Source of the DNA: Sphingopyxis sp. PAMC25046
Lineage (GTDB): Bacteria > Pseudomonadota > Alphaproteobacteria > Sphingomonadales > Sphingomonadaceae
Assembly (NCBI RefSeq): GCF_004795895.1
Contig: NZ_CP039250.1
Coordinates: forward strand, 2,294,001 to 2,358,000
DNA: 64,000 bases
Direction of reading: 5' to 3'
Positions 43,825 through 53,307 of this stretch are shown here, in pieces. How positions within the stretch are numbered: position 1 is the first letter of the stretch; every line of letters starts with the position of its first letter. The position numbers were made by a program, and so were the translations under genes. Under the pieces are notes generated by a model, which was given only the letters and a program-made list of their open reading frames with translations, had not been told where the DNA came from and did no database searches.

Positions 43825-45351
43825 TTAGTAGGTGCGCCCGATCAGCACGCGCTCGACCGCCGGGTCGCCAGTGAAGAAGCAGGCGCCGTCGGCCGGTGCG
43901 GCATCGAGCGGCGTGTTGCGCATCGTCAGCTTGAGCGCCTTTAATTGTTCGACGATCTCGTCGAGCGCAGCCCCGCTCGGGCGCGACCATTGCACTTCGG
44001 CCCAGCCGGTGAACTTGTCGTCGCCGGCGAAATGCGCCTTCAGGTCGGTGACGTCGCGGCGGATATTGCTATGGAGCCGTTCGCGCGCCTCGCCGTAAAG
44101 GCTCGACTGGATATCCTCGAGCGTCGCCACCGCATCGGCAACGAAATCGCCCTTGGCGATGAACGCCGAGTTGAGCTTGCCGCTCTCCTGATAGAGCCGG
44201 TCGCGGCGGATCACCGCGACATTGCCGCCCGCGACGTCGCGCGGGCCGACCTCGACGATGATCGGCGCGCCCTTTTTGACCCAGCCCCAGCGCTTGGTCT
44301 GTGCCTTGTTCGCGCCGGTGTCGAACAATACGCGCACGGGTTCGCGAAAGGCATCGAGCGCCTTCAATTGACTCTCAAGGTCGCGGCAATAATCGAGGAT
44401 CGCGGCGTCCTCTTCATTGTCGCGGAGCATCGGCACGATGACGATCTGGTGGGGTGCTATGCGCGGCGGACAGCGCAGCCCGTCGTCGTCGCCGTGCGTC
44501 ATGATGACGCCGCCGATCATGCGCGTCGACGTGCCCCAGCTCGTCGTGTGGCACAGGCTGTGGCCGCCGTCCTTGTCCTGATAGCGAATGTTCGCCGCTT
44601 CGGCGAAGCCGGTGCCGAGATAGTGCGAGGTGCCTGCCTGCAGCGCCTTGCCGTCCTGCATCATCGCCTCGATCGAATAGGTCGCGACGGCGCCCGGAAA
44701 CCGCTCATTTTCGGGCTTCTCGCCCGCGATCACCGGCATAGCGAGCACGTCCTCGGCAAAGGCGCGGTACATTTCGAGCGCGCGCAGCGTTTCGGCCATC
44801 GCGTCATCCCTGTCGGCGTGTGCAGTATGGCCTTCCTGCCACAGGAACTCGCTGGTGCGCAGGAACATTCGCGTGCGCATTTCCCAGCGGACGACGTTGG
44901 CCCATTGATTGACCTTCAGCGGCAGATCGCGCCAGCTTTGCACCCAGCGGCTCATCGCCGAACCGATCACCGTTTCCGAAGTCGGGCGGACGATCAGCGG
45001 CTCCTCGAGCTTCGCCTCGGGATCAGGAACCAGCTTGCCCTTGCCGTCCGCGATCAGCCTGTGATGGGTGACGACCGCCATTTCTTTTGCGAAGCCATCG
45101 ACATGATCGGCTTCCTTCTCAAAGAAACTCAAGGGAATGAACAGCGGGAAATAGGCGTTCTGAACCCCGGCGTCTTTGATCGCGGCGTCCATCACCGTCT
45201 GGATGCGTTCCCAGATGCCATAGCCCCACGGCTTGATGACCATGCAGCCGCGCACCCCCGATTCCTCGGCGAGGTCGGCTTCGGCAATGACATCCTGATA
45301 CCAGGCCGCGAAGTCGGCCTGACGGGTTACGCTGAGCGCATGCTTGATCAT
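43825..45351 (-). CDS. proS: Prolyl-tRNA synthetase, archaeal/eukaryotic-like type
   Basis: 508 residues, class II synthetase: motif 2 region VVRWEMRTRMFLRTSEFLWQ and the preceding LIVRPTSETV are diagnostic, and the C-terminal zinc-binding-like domain ends VLIGRTY (the terminal Tyr is a feature of this ProRS type). The protein lacks the bacterial editing insertion and matches the archaeal/eukaryotic (type 3) form. It charges tRNA-Pro. Single gene, followed by phaR upstream. Confidence 0.94.
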   Translation of the reverse strand: MIKHALSVTRQADFAAWYQDVIAEADLAEESGVRGCMVIKPWGYGIWERIQTVMDAAIKDAGVQNAYFPLFIPLSFFEKEADHVDGFAKEMAVVTHHRLIADGKGKLVPDPEAKLEEPLIVRPTSETVIGSAMSRWVQSWRDLPLKVNQWANVVRWEMRTRMFLRTSEFLWQEGHTAHADRDDAMAETLRALEMYRAFAEDVLAMPVIAGEKPENERFPGAVATYSIEAMMQDGKALQAGTSHYLGTGFAEAANIRYQDKDGGHSLCHTTSWGTSTRMIGGVIMTHGDDDGLRCPPRIAPHQIVIVPMLRDNEEDAAILDYCRDLESQLKALDAFREPVRVLFDTGANKAQTKRWGWVKKGAPIIVEVGPRDVAGGNVAVIRRDRLYQESGKLNSAFIAKGDFVADAVATLEDIQSSLYGEARERLHSNIRRDVTDLKAHFAGDDKFTGWAEVQWSRPSGAALDEIVEQLKALKLTMRNTPLDAAPADGACFFTGDPAVERVLIGRTY

Positions 45352-45393
45352 CTGTCCTGTTTTCTGTGCTTGGGGGCGGGAGAGCGGCCCCGA

Positions 45394-45930
45394 TTACTTC
45401 CTGGCGAGCTCGGCTTTGAGCTCGGCGATTTCCGCCTTCAGCGCGGCGATCTCGGCATCCTTTGCCTTACTACCCGCCGCGCCTGGCATGAAAGCCCCCG
45501 CCGCCTGCTGGAACATTTCCATATTGCGGCGGGTGAGTTCGGCGAGCGGGTTCGCGCCAAGCGCGCCTTCGAACGCCGAGCGGACATCCTGCTGGTTCTT
45601 GCGGAACGCCGTCATCGAGGCTTCGAGATATTGCGGGACCATCGACTGCATCTTGTCGCCGTACATGCCGATCAGATGGCGCAGGAAATTGACCGGCAGC
45701 AGCGTTTCGCCGCGCGTCTCTTCGTCCATGATGATCTGGGTCAGCACATTATGCGTGATGTCCTCGCCGCTTTTTGCATCAACCACGCGAAAATCGCGGC
45801 CATCGCGGACCATCGTGCCCAGATCGTCGAGCGTGATATAGCAGCTGCGTTCGGTGTCGTAGAGCCGCCGGTTGGCGTATTTCTTGATCGTGACGACGTC
45901 GTCTTCCGATGTCCCTTTGGACTTCGCCAT
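45394..45930 (-). CDS. phaR: Polyhydroxyalkanoate synthesis regulator PhaR
   Basis: 178 residues from the ATG at 45930. VTIKKYANRRLYDTERSCYI and the following DLGTMVRDGRDFRVVDAKSG are the PHB/PHA accumulation regulator DNA-binding domain; the C-terminus is an Ala/Lys/Glu coiled coil (AEIAALKAEIAELKAEL). It represses phasin genes and binds PHA granules in related bacteria. No PHA genes lie beside it here. Confidence 0.92.
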   Translation of the reverse strand: MAKSKGTSEDDVVTIKKYANRRLYDTERSCYITLDDLGTMVRDGRDFRVVDAKSGEDITHNVLTQIIMDEETRGETLLPVNFLRHLIGMYGDKMQSMVPQYLEASMTAFRKNQQDVRSAFEGALGANPLAELTRRNMEMFQQAAGAFMPGAAGSKAKDAEIAALKAEIAELKAELARK

Positions 45931-46460
45931 TTTCACCCGCGCTCCCTGCACTTCCGGAACCTAGCGACCGCGCCGCACCGGACAAGCTGCCGCATTAGCA
46001 TCAAATTATGATGCGTCGCAACATTGGCGCGCTTCCCCGCCTTATCGGACGATCGGGACGCGAATCGTCATCGCCCGATCCGATCTGCGCCTGTACGTCG
46101 CGAGTTACCGCTGCGCGCATCTCGTCTGATGAAAACACTCGGCCCGCCGCGACGGCATCGGACGAGGCAAGGGAGCAGCTTTTTGCAATTTAGTTACACC
46201 GGAAACGTTATTTACGAAATTGTGATACTATTTGCGTTGCATGCTGAGAGATTAATGTCTTGCAGGAACAAGCATATTATCCCGGCACATCGGCGGGTTG
46301 CGTTGCTCACTGTTGCCCAAATGACACAAGGGGCACGTCATCCGCAGAGTGTGACATAAAAATGCCATGCGGGACTTGTGCTCCCGTTTTTTTGTGTCTT
46401 TCTACGACCTAATCCGTTCATTTTCAGATTTTCGAACGGGCCAACCGGGGAGTTACACTG
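45931..46460. other. Long divergent region upstream of the TonB receptor
   Basis: 530 bp with no supported gene between phaR (leftward) and the TonB receptor (rightward). The right half is AT-rich for this genome (around 46180-46260), fitting promoter elements, and includes a small hairpin with a T-run (46370-46393). Ferric-uptake or other operators may be present, but I see no clear palindrome. Confidence 0.45.
46370..46393 (+). terminator. Possible leader hairpin with T-run before the TonB receptor
   Basis: CGGGA (46370-46374) pairs with TCCCG (46382-46386) across a 7-base loop, followed by seven T. The 5-bp stem is short for an intrinsic terminator. It lies about 70 bp before the receptor start, where attenuation or termination of a leader could occur. 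Confidence 0.3.
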
Positions 46461-49451
46461 ATGAAAAAGTCGCACCTGCTTTTGGGTGCTACCGCCTTTG
46501 CGGTAGCGATATCCGTGAGCCAGCCTGCATTCGCCCAAGATGCCGCAGCCGCGGAAGCCGCTCCGGCGGATGAGGCCACCAGCGGCGCTGATACGCAAGC
46601 AATCGTCGTCACCGGCTCGCGCATTCGCCGCGACGAATTTTCGGTCGCCGAACCGATCACTGTGATTACTGCGGAAGAAATCACTCAAGCGGGCTTCAAC
46701 AGCGCCGCAGACGCGCTCCAGAGCAACGCCGTCACGCAGGGTTCGGGCCAGATCAACAACTTCTATGGCGGCTTCGTCACCGACGGCGGCACCGGCGCCA
46801 ACACGCTGGGCCTGCGCAACCTGGGTCCCAGCCGCACGCTGGTCCTGCTCAATGGCCGCCGTCTGGCGCCCGGCGGCACGCGCGGTTCGGTCCTCGCGGC
46901 GGACCTCAACGTCCTTCCGACCGCGATCGTCAGCAGCATCGAAGTGCTGAAGGCCGGCGCATCGTCGATTTACGGTTCGGACGCCGTCGCGGGCGTGGTC
47001 AACATCATCACCGACAACAAGCTTCGCGGCTTGCATATCGAAGGCCAGATCAACGTACCCGAAGTCGGCGCGGGCATCGACAAGCGCGTTGCGGCCTCGT
47101 TCGGTTTCGAAAGCGATCGCCTCAACATCATCGGCTCGGTCGAATATCGCAAGCGCAACAAGCTGGCGCGCAACGACGTGTCGTGGCTCGACTGCCCGGT
47201 GGGCGGCTTCCTAACGGGCGAAGGCAGCGAATTCGGCTCGGGCGATGGCGTCGGTTTCGACGGCACCTCCTGCTTCACGCTCGACAACGGCGGCGTGACG
47301 ATCAACACGCTCGGCCTTCCAACGCGTCAGGCGATCGGTCGTACCAGCGGCACGGTCGGCAATTTTAACCGCTTCGTCCCGGCGCCCGGTCAGACGACCG
47401 GCCCATTCCCGGGTTACCTGGGAGTTGGTTTCTATGACCGCGACACTCTCGACCCGATTCAGGAAGAAGAGCCGCTGATCACCGAGGCGGAAATCTACAC
47501 CGGCTATCTGTCGGGTACCTACAGCACCGACATCCTAGGCAGCGCCGAAATCTATGGCGAAGCACTCGTCACGCGCCGCAAGTCGGCGTCGCCGCTGTAT
47601 CGTCAGCTCTCGCTCGACTATGTCCAAGGTAGCCCGCTGCTTCCTGTAGAGCTGCGGAATGGTGCCTTCCTCAACCCGAACGAAACGTCGGGCGGCAAGC
47701 TCGTTGCCGCGCGCGGATTCATCGGCTTCGGCCTCACCGACTCGCGCCAGCAGGTCGATTATGCCCGCGTGTCGGGCGGCATTCGCGGCGACTTCTTCCT
47801 GCCGCAGTGGCGCTATGACGCCTATGTCGGCAAGTCGTGGAACGACGGCACCTACGAGATCGAATCCTTCCTGATCGATCGCATGGCCGCCTCGCTCGAC
47901 GCGGTCGACAATGGCGATGGCACCTTCAGCTGCGCCAGCGCCGCGACCAACCCGAACTGCGTTGCCGCGCCTGCGCTTTCGGCCGACGTGATCGGCGGCC
48001 GTTTGCCGGAGGATTGGAAGAACTGGATTCTCGCCAACACGATCGGCAAGACGCAGTTCCGTGAAACGACCTTTGCGTTTAACATCGATGATCCGCTGTT
48101 CGCGATGCCCGGCGGTGACGTCCAGCTTGCGCTGGGCGCCGAATATCGTCGCCAAAGCATCAACGATCAGCCCGACGTGAACTCGCTGAACGGCAATCTG
48201 CTCGGCCTCACCGCCGCGACGCCGACGGTCGGCAAGGACAGCGTCAAGGAAATCTATGGCGAAGTCTTCGTTCCGATCCTTGCCGATACGCCCGGCTTCT
48301 ACCGCCTCAACTTGACGGCGTCGGCGCGCTATACGGACTATAAGTCCTATGGCTCGGACACGACCTTCAAGATCGCAGGCGAATGGGAACCGATCCGCGG
48401 CTTCGGTCTGCGCGCGAGCTATGGCACCTCCTATCGCGCGCCGGCTCTCGCCGAGCAGTTCCTCGGCGCGACCAGCGGCTTCCTCGGCAGCACGCTCGAT
48501 CCGTGCGATGACCTGCCGCCGCCGGCTGACCAGAACCCGAACGAACAGATTGTCGCGGCGAACTGCGCCTCGATCGGCCTGCCCGCCAACTTCCAACAAA
48601 CGAGCGGCATCACGACTTTCCGGGTCGGTGGCGCCGATGCGGGTCTCGAAGCTGAAACCTCGAAGAACTGGTCGGTTGGTGTCGTCATCCGCCCGGTCCT
48701 GCCCGAATCGGTCGGCCAGCTATCGCTGTCGCTCGATTATTTCAACATCAAGGTCAGCAACGGCGTTGCCGATCTCGATGCCGGGACGATCCTGAACCGC
48801 TGCTATGGGGACGCCAATTTCGACCCCAACGCCGGCTTCTGCCGCTTTGTCGAACGCGACGCGAACAATGCGCTGACCGTGACGAGCAGCTTCGTCAACC
48901 TGTCGGAAGACATTCGCAAGGGTTTCGAGTTCAACGGTCGTTATGCGCGTGACCTGTTCGGCGGTCGTTTCACGCTGAACGCCAACGTCACCAAATATAC
49001 CGAGCAGTCGAGCCGCCTCTTCCCCGAAGAGTTCCTGACCGACATGAATGGCACGGTGGTGAACCCCGACTGGGTCGGTAGCTTCGATGCAACCTATCGT
49101 TTCAACAATGTCACGCTGCGCTACGGCATTGACTGGATCGATGGCGATCGTGACCGGACGTACGAGTTCTTCGCCTATGACGAACTGACCGGCGTCTCGG
49201 ACCCGGACCTGGTTCAGCTGTATCGCGATAACTATTATCTCGAAGCGGCTAACTACTTCCTCCACTCGGCTTCGGTGCAGTTCAATATTGCCGAGAAGTA
49301 CGAGCTGACGGTTGGCGTCCAGAACCTGTTCGACACAGCGCCGCCGCGTATCTCGGCAGTCGGTTACACGACCATCGGCAATGCGCCGCTGTACTCGGGT
49401 TACGACTATCGCGGCCGCACGTTCTTCGCGAACGCGTCGTTCCAGTTCTGA
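46461..49451 (+). CDS. TonB-dependent outer-membrane receptor
   Basis: 996 residues. A signal peptide (ending SVSQPAFAQ) is followed by the TonB-box-like AIVVTGSRIRRDEF, a plug domain (GLRNLGPSRTLVLLNGRRL, KAGASSIYGSDAVAGVVNI) and a 22-strand barrel ending in FFANASFQF with terminal Phe. The size and plug sequence are typical of the large sphingomonad receptors for glycans or oligopeptides. It ends just before a strong intrinsic terminator; the substrate is unknown. Confidence 0.95.
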   Translation: MKKSHLLLGATAFAVAISVSQPAFAQDAAAAEAAPADEATSGADTQAIVVTGSRIRRDEFSVAEPITVITAEEITQAGFNSAADALQSNAVTQGSGQINNFYGGFVTDGGTGANTLGLRNLGPSRTLVLLNGRRLAPGGTRGSVLAADLNVLPTAIVSSIEVLKAGASSIYGSDAVAGVVNIITDNKLRGLHIEGQINVPEVGAGIDKRVAASFGFESDRLNIIGSVEYRKRNKLARNDVSWLDCPVGGFLTGEGSEFGSGDGVGFDGTSCFTLDNGGVTINTLGLPTRQAIGRTSGTVGNFNRFVPAPGQTTGPFPGYLGVGFYDRDTLDPIQEEEPLITEAEIYTGYLSGTYSTDILGSAEIYGEALVTRRKSASPLYRQLSLDYVQGSPLLPVELRNGAFLNPNETSGGKLVAARGFIGFGLTDSRQQVDYARVSGGIRGDFFLPQWRYDAYVGKSWNDGTYEIESFLIDRMAASLDAVDNGDGTFSCASAATNPNCVAAPALSADVIGGRLPEDWKNWILANTIGKTQFRETTFAFNIDDPLFAMPGGDVQLALGAEYRRQSINDQPDVNSLNGNLLGLTAATPTVGKDSVKEIYGEVFVPILADTPGFYRLNLTASARYTDYKSYGSDTTFKIAGEWEPIRGFGLRASYGTSYRAPALAEQFLGATSGFLGSTLDPCDDLPPPADQNPNEQIVAANCASIGLPANFQQTSGITTFRVGGADAGLEAETSKNWSVGVVIRPVLPESVGQLSLSLDYFNIKVSNGVADLDAGTILNRCYGDANFDPNAGFCRFVERDANNALTVTSSFVNLSEDIRKGFEFNGRYARDLFGGRFTLNANVTKYTEQSSRLFPEEFLTDMNGTVVNPDWVGSFDATYRFNNVTLRYGIDWIDGDRDRTYEFFAYDELTGVSDPDLVQLYRDNYYLEAANYFLHSASVQFNIAEKYELTVGVQNLFDTAPPRISAVGYTTIGNAPLYSGYDYRGRTFFANASFQF

Positions 49452-49478
49452 TCCCTACCGATCGGACAAGAAAATTGG

Positions 49479-49509
49479 GCCCCGAACGCAAGTTCGGGGC
49501 CTTTTTTTG
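49479..49509 (+). terminator. Intrinsic terminator after the TonB receptor
   Basis: GGCCCCGAAC-GCAA-GTTCGGGGCC, a perfect 10-bp stem with a 4-base loop, followed by seven T. It lies 28 bp after the receptor stop. The inverse side also serves the end of alr poorly, as the A-run is missing. Confidence 0.92.
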
Positions 49510-49537
49510 TCCTGTTCAAGCTGCTGGTTCGGCGCGG

Positions 49538-50584
49538 CTAGACCCAATATCTCTCGAACCGCCGACCCAGCCCCGTCAGCAGTTCATATTGCGACAGGCC
49601 GCTGCCTGCCGAAGTTGATGGCAGGTCATAATCGAGCGCAAGCCAGTCGCCTTCCTCGATCACACCGGCGCCGCTGGCGTCGAAGGCGGTCAGATCCATA
49701 GATACGCGGCCGATCAGCGGTAGCGGGCGCGACCGCCACGTGGCCGAGCCCGATCCGGCGTGGCAGCGTAGATAACCGTCGGCATAGCCCAAGTTCGCAA
49801 TTACGACCCGGCTATTCTGCCTCGCGGTCCAGGTTGCGCCATAGCCGACCGTTTCGCCAGCAAACACGTCGCGCACCTGCAGCACGCGTGCTTCGGGAAA
49901 TACGACCTGTCGAATATACCCTTCGGCCTCGCCGCGCGGCGTGCCGCCATAGAGCGCGATGCCCGGGCGGGTCAGATCGAACGCATAGTCGGCGCCGAGG
50001 CATATGCCGGCGCTGTTCGCGAGACTGTAGCGCCGTGCGGGGATCGCCTGCCGGATCGCGCGAAACGCCTCCAACTGGAGCGCATTCTGCTCGCTGTCCT
50101 CGTCAGCCGAGGCGAGATGGCTGAGTAGCGTTTCGATGTTCAGGCCATCGAGCGCGCCACCGGTCGCTTCCTCGACGCGAAGCCCGAGACGGTTCATCCC
50201 GGTATCGATCATCACGTCGCACGCCCGCCCCTCTCCCCCTTCGCGCCAGCGCGCGATCTGGTCGAGGCTGCCGAGGACTGGACGCGCCGGGAGCGTGCGC
50301 GCGGCGATCATGTCGCATGCGCCGACGCCGTGGAGGACCGAGAGCGACACGCCTTCGGCCAAGGGCATCAGCGCGGCGGCCTCGGTCCATGTCGCGACGA
50401 AAAAGTCGCGGCATCCCGCGGCGGCAAGGTGGCGCATCACCTCGCGCGCGCCGAGACCATAAGCATCGGCCTTGATCGCAGCGCCGCATGCCGCCGCGCC
50501 GCTCTGCTTGGCGAGCCAGCGCCAGTTGGCGACAAGGGCTTCGGACGAAAGGCGAAGGCGGAGCGGCGAGGCGATGGCGATCAT
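49538..50584 (-). CDS. alr: Alanine racemase
   Basis: 348 residues. The PLP-lysine motif is AAIKADAYGLGA (about residue 39), and the barrel carries DTGMNRLGLR and NSAGICLG. The C-terminal beta domain has GYGATWTARQ with the opposite-face catalytic Tyr and GRVSMDLTAFD. Makes D-alanine for peptidoglycan. The family is usually 350-380 residues, so complete. The MFS gene lies 43 bp upstream on the same strand. Confidence 0.94.
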   Translation of the reverse strand: MIAIASPLRLRLSSEALVANWRWLAKQSGAAACGAAIKADAYGLGAREVMRHLAAAGCRDFFVATWTEAAALMPLAEGVSLSVLHGVGACDMIAARTLPARPVLGSLDQIARWREGGEGRACDVMIDTGMNRLGLRVEEATGGALDGLNIETLLSHLASADEDSEQNALQLEAFRAIRQAIPARRYSLANSAGICLGADYAFDLTRPGIALYGGTPRGEAEGYIRQVVFPEARVLQVRDVFAGETVGYGATWTARQNSRVVIANLGYADGYLRCHAGSGSATWRSRPLPLIGRVSMDLTAFDASGAGVIEEGDWLALDYDLPSTSAGSGLSQYELLTGLGRRFERYWV

Positions 50585-50627
50585 TCCCCGCCCCTATACG
50601 GCTTGGCTGGCTCCGCCAATGGGGCGA

Positions 50628-52253
50628 TCAGCCAGGGGGCTTGTCCCATTGCCCCTCGACCGGGTCCTTCAGCATGAAGGCCGTGACGAGGAAGGCGACG
50701 AGGACGACGACCCAAGTGTACCAGAGCCCGGCATAGGCGTTGCCCGTTTTCGCGACGATGAAACTCGCGATCAGCGGCAGAAAGCCCCCGAAATATCCGG
50801 TTCCGAGATGATAGGGGATCGACAGCGACGAATAGCGGACGTGCGGCGGAAACATCTCCGACAACAGCGCCGCGACCGGGCCATAGGTGAAGCCCGACAG
50901 CGCGCTCAGCCCGAGCAGCGCGAGGAATATGACGGTTATGCCGCCTATATTCGGCACCTGCTTGGCGAAATCATAGCCCATCGCTTCGAGTGCGGGCCGG
51001 AGCAGTTCGGGGTCCTCGCTTGCGACTTCGCGGCTTCCGATGCGGATCTTGACGCTGTCGAAGGCGCTGCCGGTCTGAACAATCGTATAGGGCACGCCGA
51101 GTTTTGTGAGTTCGCCGAGCGTGCGGCCGCACGCGGTCGCCTGTTGCTGCGCGAACGGATCGAAACTGCATTGCGAGCCAGTGACGGTCACGGGCGCGCG
51201 CTCGGCGGCCGCCGAAAGCGCGGGATTGCCGACGCTGCCCATCCACCAGAAGAGCGGGAAGAGCAGCACCAGCGTTGTGGCATAGCCCCAGACAATCGGT
51301 TTCTTGCGGCCGATCCGGTCGGAGAGCTTCCCGGCCCAAATGAAAAAGCCCATGCCAAGCGCGGCGGCAACGCCGACGATGATCTCGGCGGCGGTATCCT
51401 CGATCTTCATCGGCCCTTTCAGGAACGAGAGGCCCGAGAACATGGCGGTATACCAGATGACCGTCAGCCCCGCCGCGATGCCGAACAGCGCGATAAAGAT
51501 GCGGCGCGGATTGCCGGGATAGGTGAAACTTTCCTTCAGCGGGTTCTTGGCAAGCTCGCCTTCCTTCTTCATCGCCTGAAACACCGGACTTTCGGACAGC
51601 TTGAGCCGCATCCATAGCGAAATGGCGAGCAGGATCAGCGATAGCAGGAAGGGCACGCGCCAGCCCCAGCTTTCCCACACCGCGTCGGGCATCAGCGCCT
51701 TGCAGCCAAGCACGACGATCAGGCTGAGCACGAAACCGCCGACGACGCTCGCCTGGATGAAGCTGGTGTAGAAGCCGCGCTTTCCGGGCGGCGAATGTTC
51801 CGCGACGTAGATCGCGGCGCCGCCATATTCGCCGCCGAGCGCAAGGCCCTGAAGCACGCGGAGCAGGATGACGATGATCGGCGCGGCGATGCCGATTGTC
51901 GCCGCCGACGGGATCATCCCGACCCCGGCGGTCGCGATGCCCATCAGCGTGACGGTGACGAGGAAGGTATATTTGCGCCCGAGCCGGTCGCCGAGGAAGC
52001 CGAACAGCACGGCGCCCAACGGGCGGAAACCGAAACCGACCGCGAATCCCGCCCAGACGAGCAATATTTCGAGCGTTGCGTTGTCGCTGGGGAAAAAAGC
52101 CTTGCCGATGATCGCCGCGAGCGTGCCGTAGATAAAGAAATCATACCATTCAAATACCGTGCCCGCCGACGATGCAGCGATGACCATGCGGATATCTTTC
52201 GCGGTCGGCTGATAGTCCGCGCCATGGTCGGCGACGGCGGCTGCGTCGGTCAT
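50628..52253 (-). CDS. MFS transporter, metabolite:H+ symporter (MHS) family
   Basis: 541 residues, 12 membrane helices. The N-terminal AASSAGTVFEWYDFFIYGTL, loop FGFLGDRLGRKY and LQGLALGGEYGGAAIYVAEH are MHS-family signatures (as in ProP/ShiA). It is longer than the usual 430 residues because of a hydrophilic insertion (about 345-430, with SQCSFDPFAQQQATACGRT), probably periplasmic and with a possible disulphide. Substrates of the family are organic acids, proline or betaine. Confidence 0.88.
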   Translation of the reverse strand: MTDAAAVADHGADYQPTAKDIRMVIAASSAGTVFEWYDFFIYGTLAAIIGKAFFPSDNATLEILLVWAGFAVGFGFRPLGAVLFGFLGDRLGRKYTFLVTVTLMGIATAGVGMIPSAATIGIAAPIIVILLRVLQGLALGGEYGGAAIYVAEHSPPGKRGFYTSFIQASVVGGFVLSLIVVLGCKALMPDAVWESWGWRVPFLLSLILLAISLWMRLKLSESPVFQAMKKEGELAKNPLKESFTYPGNPRRIFIALFGIAAGLTVIWYTAMFSGLSFLKGPMKIEDTAAEIIVGVAAALGMGFFIWAGKLSDRIGRKKPIVWGYATTLVLLFPLFWWMGSVGNPALSAAAERAPVTVTGSQCSFDPFAQQQATACGRTLGELTKLGVPYTIVQTGSAFDSVKIRIGSREVASEDPELLRPALEAMGYDFAKQVPNIGGITVIFLALLGLSALSGFTYGPVAALLSEMFPPHVRYSSLSIPYHLGTGYFGGFLPLIASFIVAKTGNAYAGLWYTWVVVLVAFLVTAFMLKDPVEGQWDKPPG

Positions 52254-52368
52254 ATACTCTCCCCTGCCCCGGTTTCGTTGGCGGGGCTTTGCGCCATCTC
52301 TAGCGGGCGCGCCGGACGCCGCGCAAGCCTTCTTGGCGTAGCGTCATTCCGGTGGCAGACTGGACACC

Positions 52369-53136
52369 ATGCAGTTTATCGATCTATCGATCCCGATCAC
52401 CAATGATGTCGTGTCCGACCCGCCGGTGATGCGCCCCAACATCACCTATATGACCCATGAAAACACATGGGAGCAGATCGCGATGTTCTTTCCGGGCCTG
52501 ACGCGCGAAGATTTGCCCGACGGCGAAGGCTGGGCGGTCGAGATGCTGTCGCTGAGCACGCACAACGGCACCCACATGGACGCGCCCTGGCATTATCATT
52601 CGACGACCGACAGCGGCGCCTCGCCCGCGCCGTCGATCGACGAAGCGCCGCTCGACCTCTTCTTTCGCCCGGGTGTGAAGCTCGACTTTTCGGATCGCCC
52701 GCACGGCCATGTCGTAAGCGCCGCCGAGGTCGAGGCCGAACTCGCGCGCATCGGCCACGACCTCCAGCCGCTCGACATCGTGCTCGTCCAGTCGGGCGCG
52801 ATCTACGGCACCGACAATTTTACCGATCAGGGCTGCGGCATGGGCGCGGAGGCAACGCTATATTTGACGGAGCGCGGGGTGCAGGTCGTCGGCACCGACG
52901 CGTGGAGCTGGGACGCGCCGTTCAGCCACACCGCGCGGCGCTGGGCCGAAACGCGGGATCCGTCGATCATCTGGGAAGGCCATAAGGCCGGACGCATCCG
53001 GCCCTATTACCAGATCGAAAAGCTGACCAACCTCGCCGCGATCCCCGCGACGGGTTTCACCTTCAGTTGCTTCCCGGTGAAGATCGAGCGCGCGAGCGCG
53101 GGGTGGATCAGGGCGGTGGCGTTGGTGGACGGCTGA
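52369..53136 (+). CDS. Cyclase-family metal-dependent hydrolase (kynurenine formamidase-like)
   Basis: 255 residues. STHNGTHMDAPWHYH matches the HxGTHxDxPxH zinc-binding motif of the cyclase/KynB family, with a second conserved region GAEATLYLTERGVQVVGTDAWS. Family members hydrolyse formyl-kynurenine, isatin or cyclic amides. No tryptophan genes are nearby, so the substrate stays open. Divergent from the MHS transporter. Confidence 0.87.
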   Translation: MQFIDLSIPITNDVVSDPPVMRPNITYMTHENTWEQIAMFFPGLTREDLPDGEGWAVEMLSLSTHNGTHMDAPWHYHSTTDSGASPAPSIDEAPLDLFFRPGVKLDFSDRPHGHVVSAAEVEAELARIGHDLQPLDIVLVQSGAIYGTDNFTDQGCGMGAEATLYLTERGVQVVGTDAWSWDAPFSHTARRWAETRDPSIIWEGHKAGRIRPYYQIEKLTNLAAIPATGFTFSCFPVKIERASAGWIRAVALVDG

Positions 53137-53307
53137 ACCGAACGACTGCTGACGACCGATCCATGTCATTCGACATTGTGCCGGTATGGTTTGAAGGTTT
53201 CCGCCCGACTCTGTACGGGCACCGGATTGCGTGCTTCCATCGCCTCGCGATCGGCTTCCGCGCCCAGCTGTTCGTATAAGGCAGATCACCAGGATGTTTG
53301 AATTGCG

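Noticed and set aside
49479..49509. Bidirectional terminator also serving alr
   Set aside because: The T-run exists only on the receptor strand; the opposite strand lacks a matching run after the stem.
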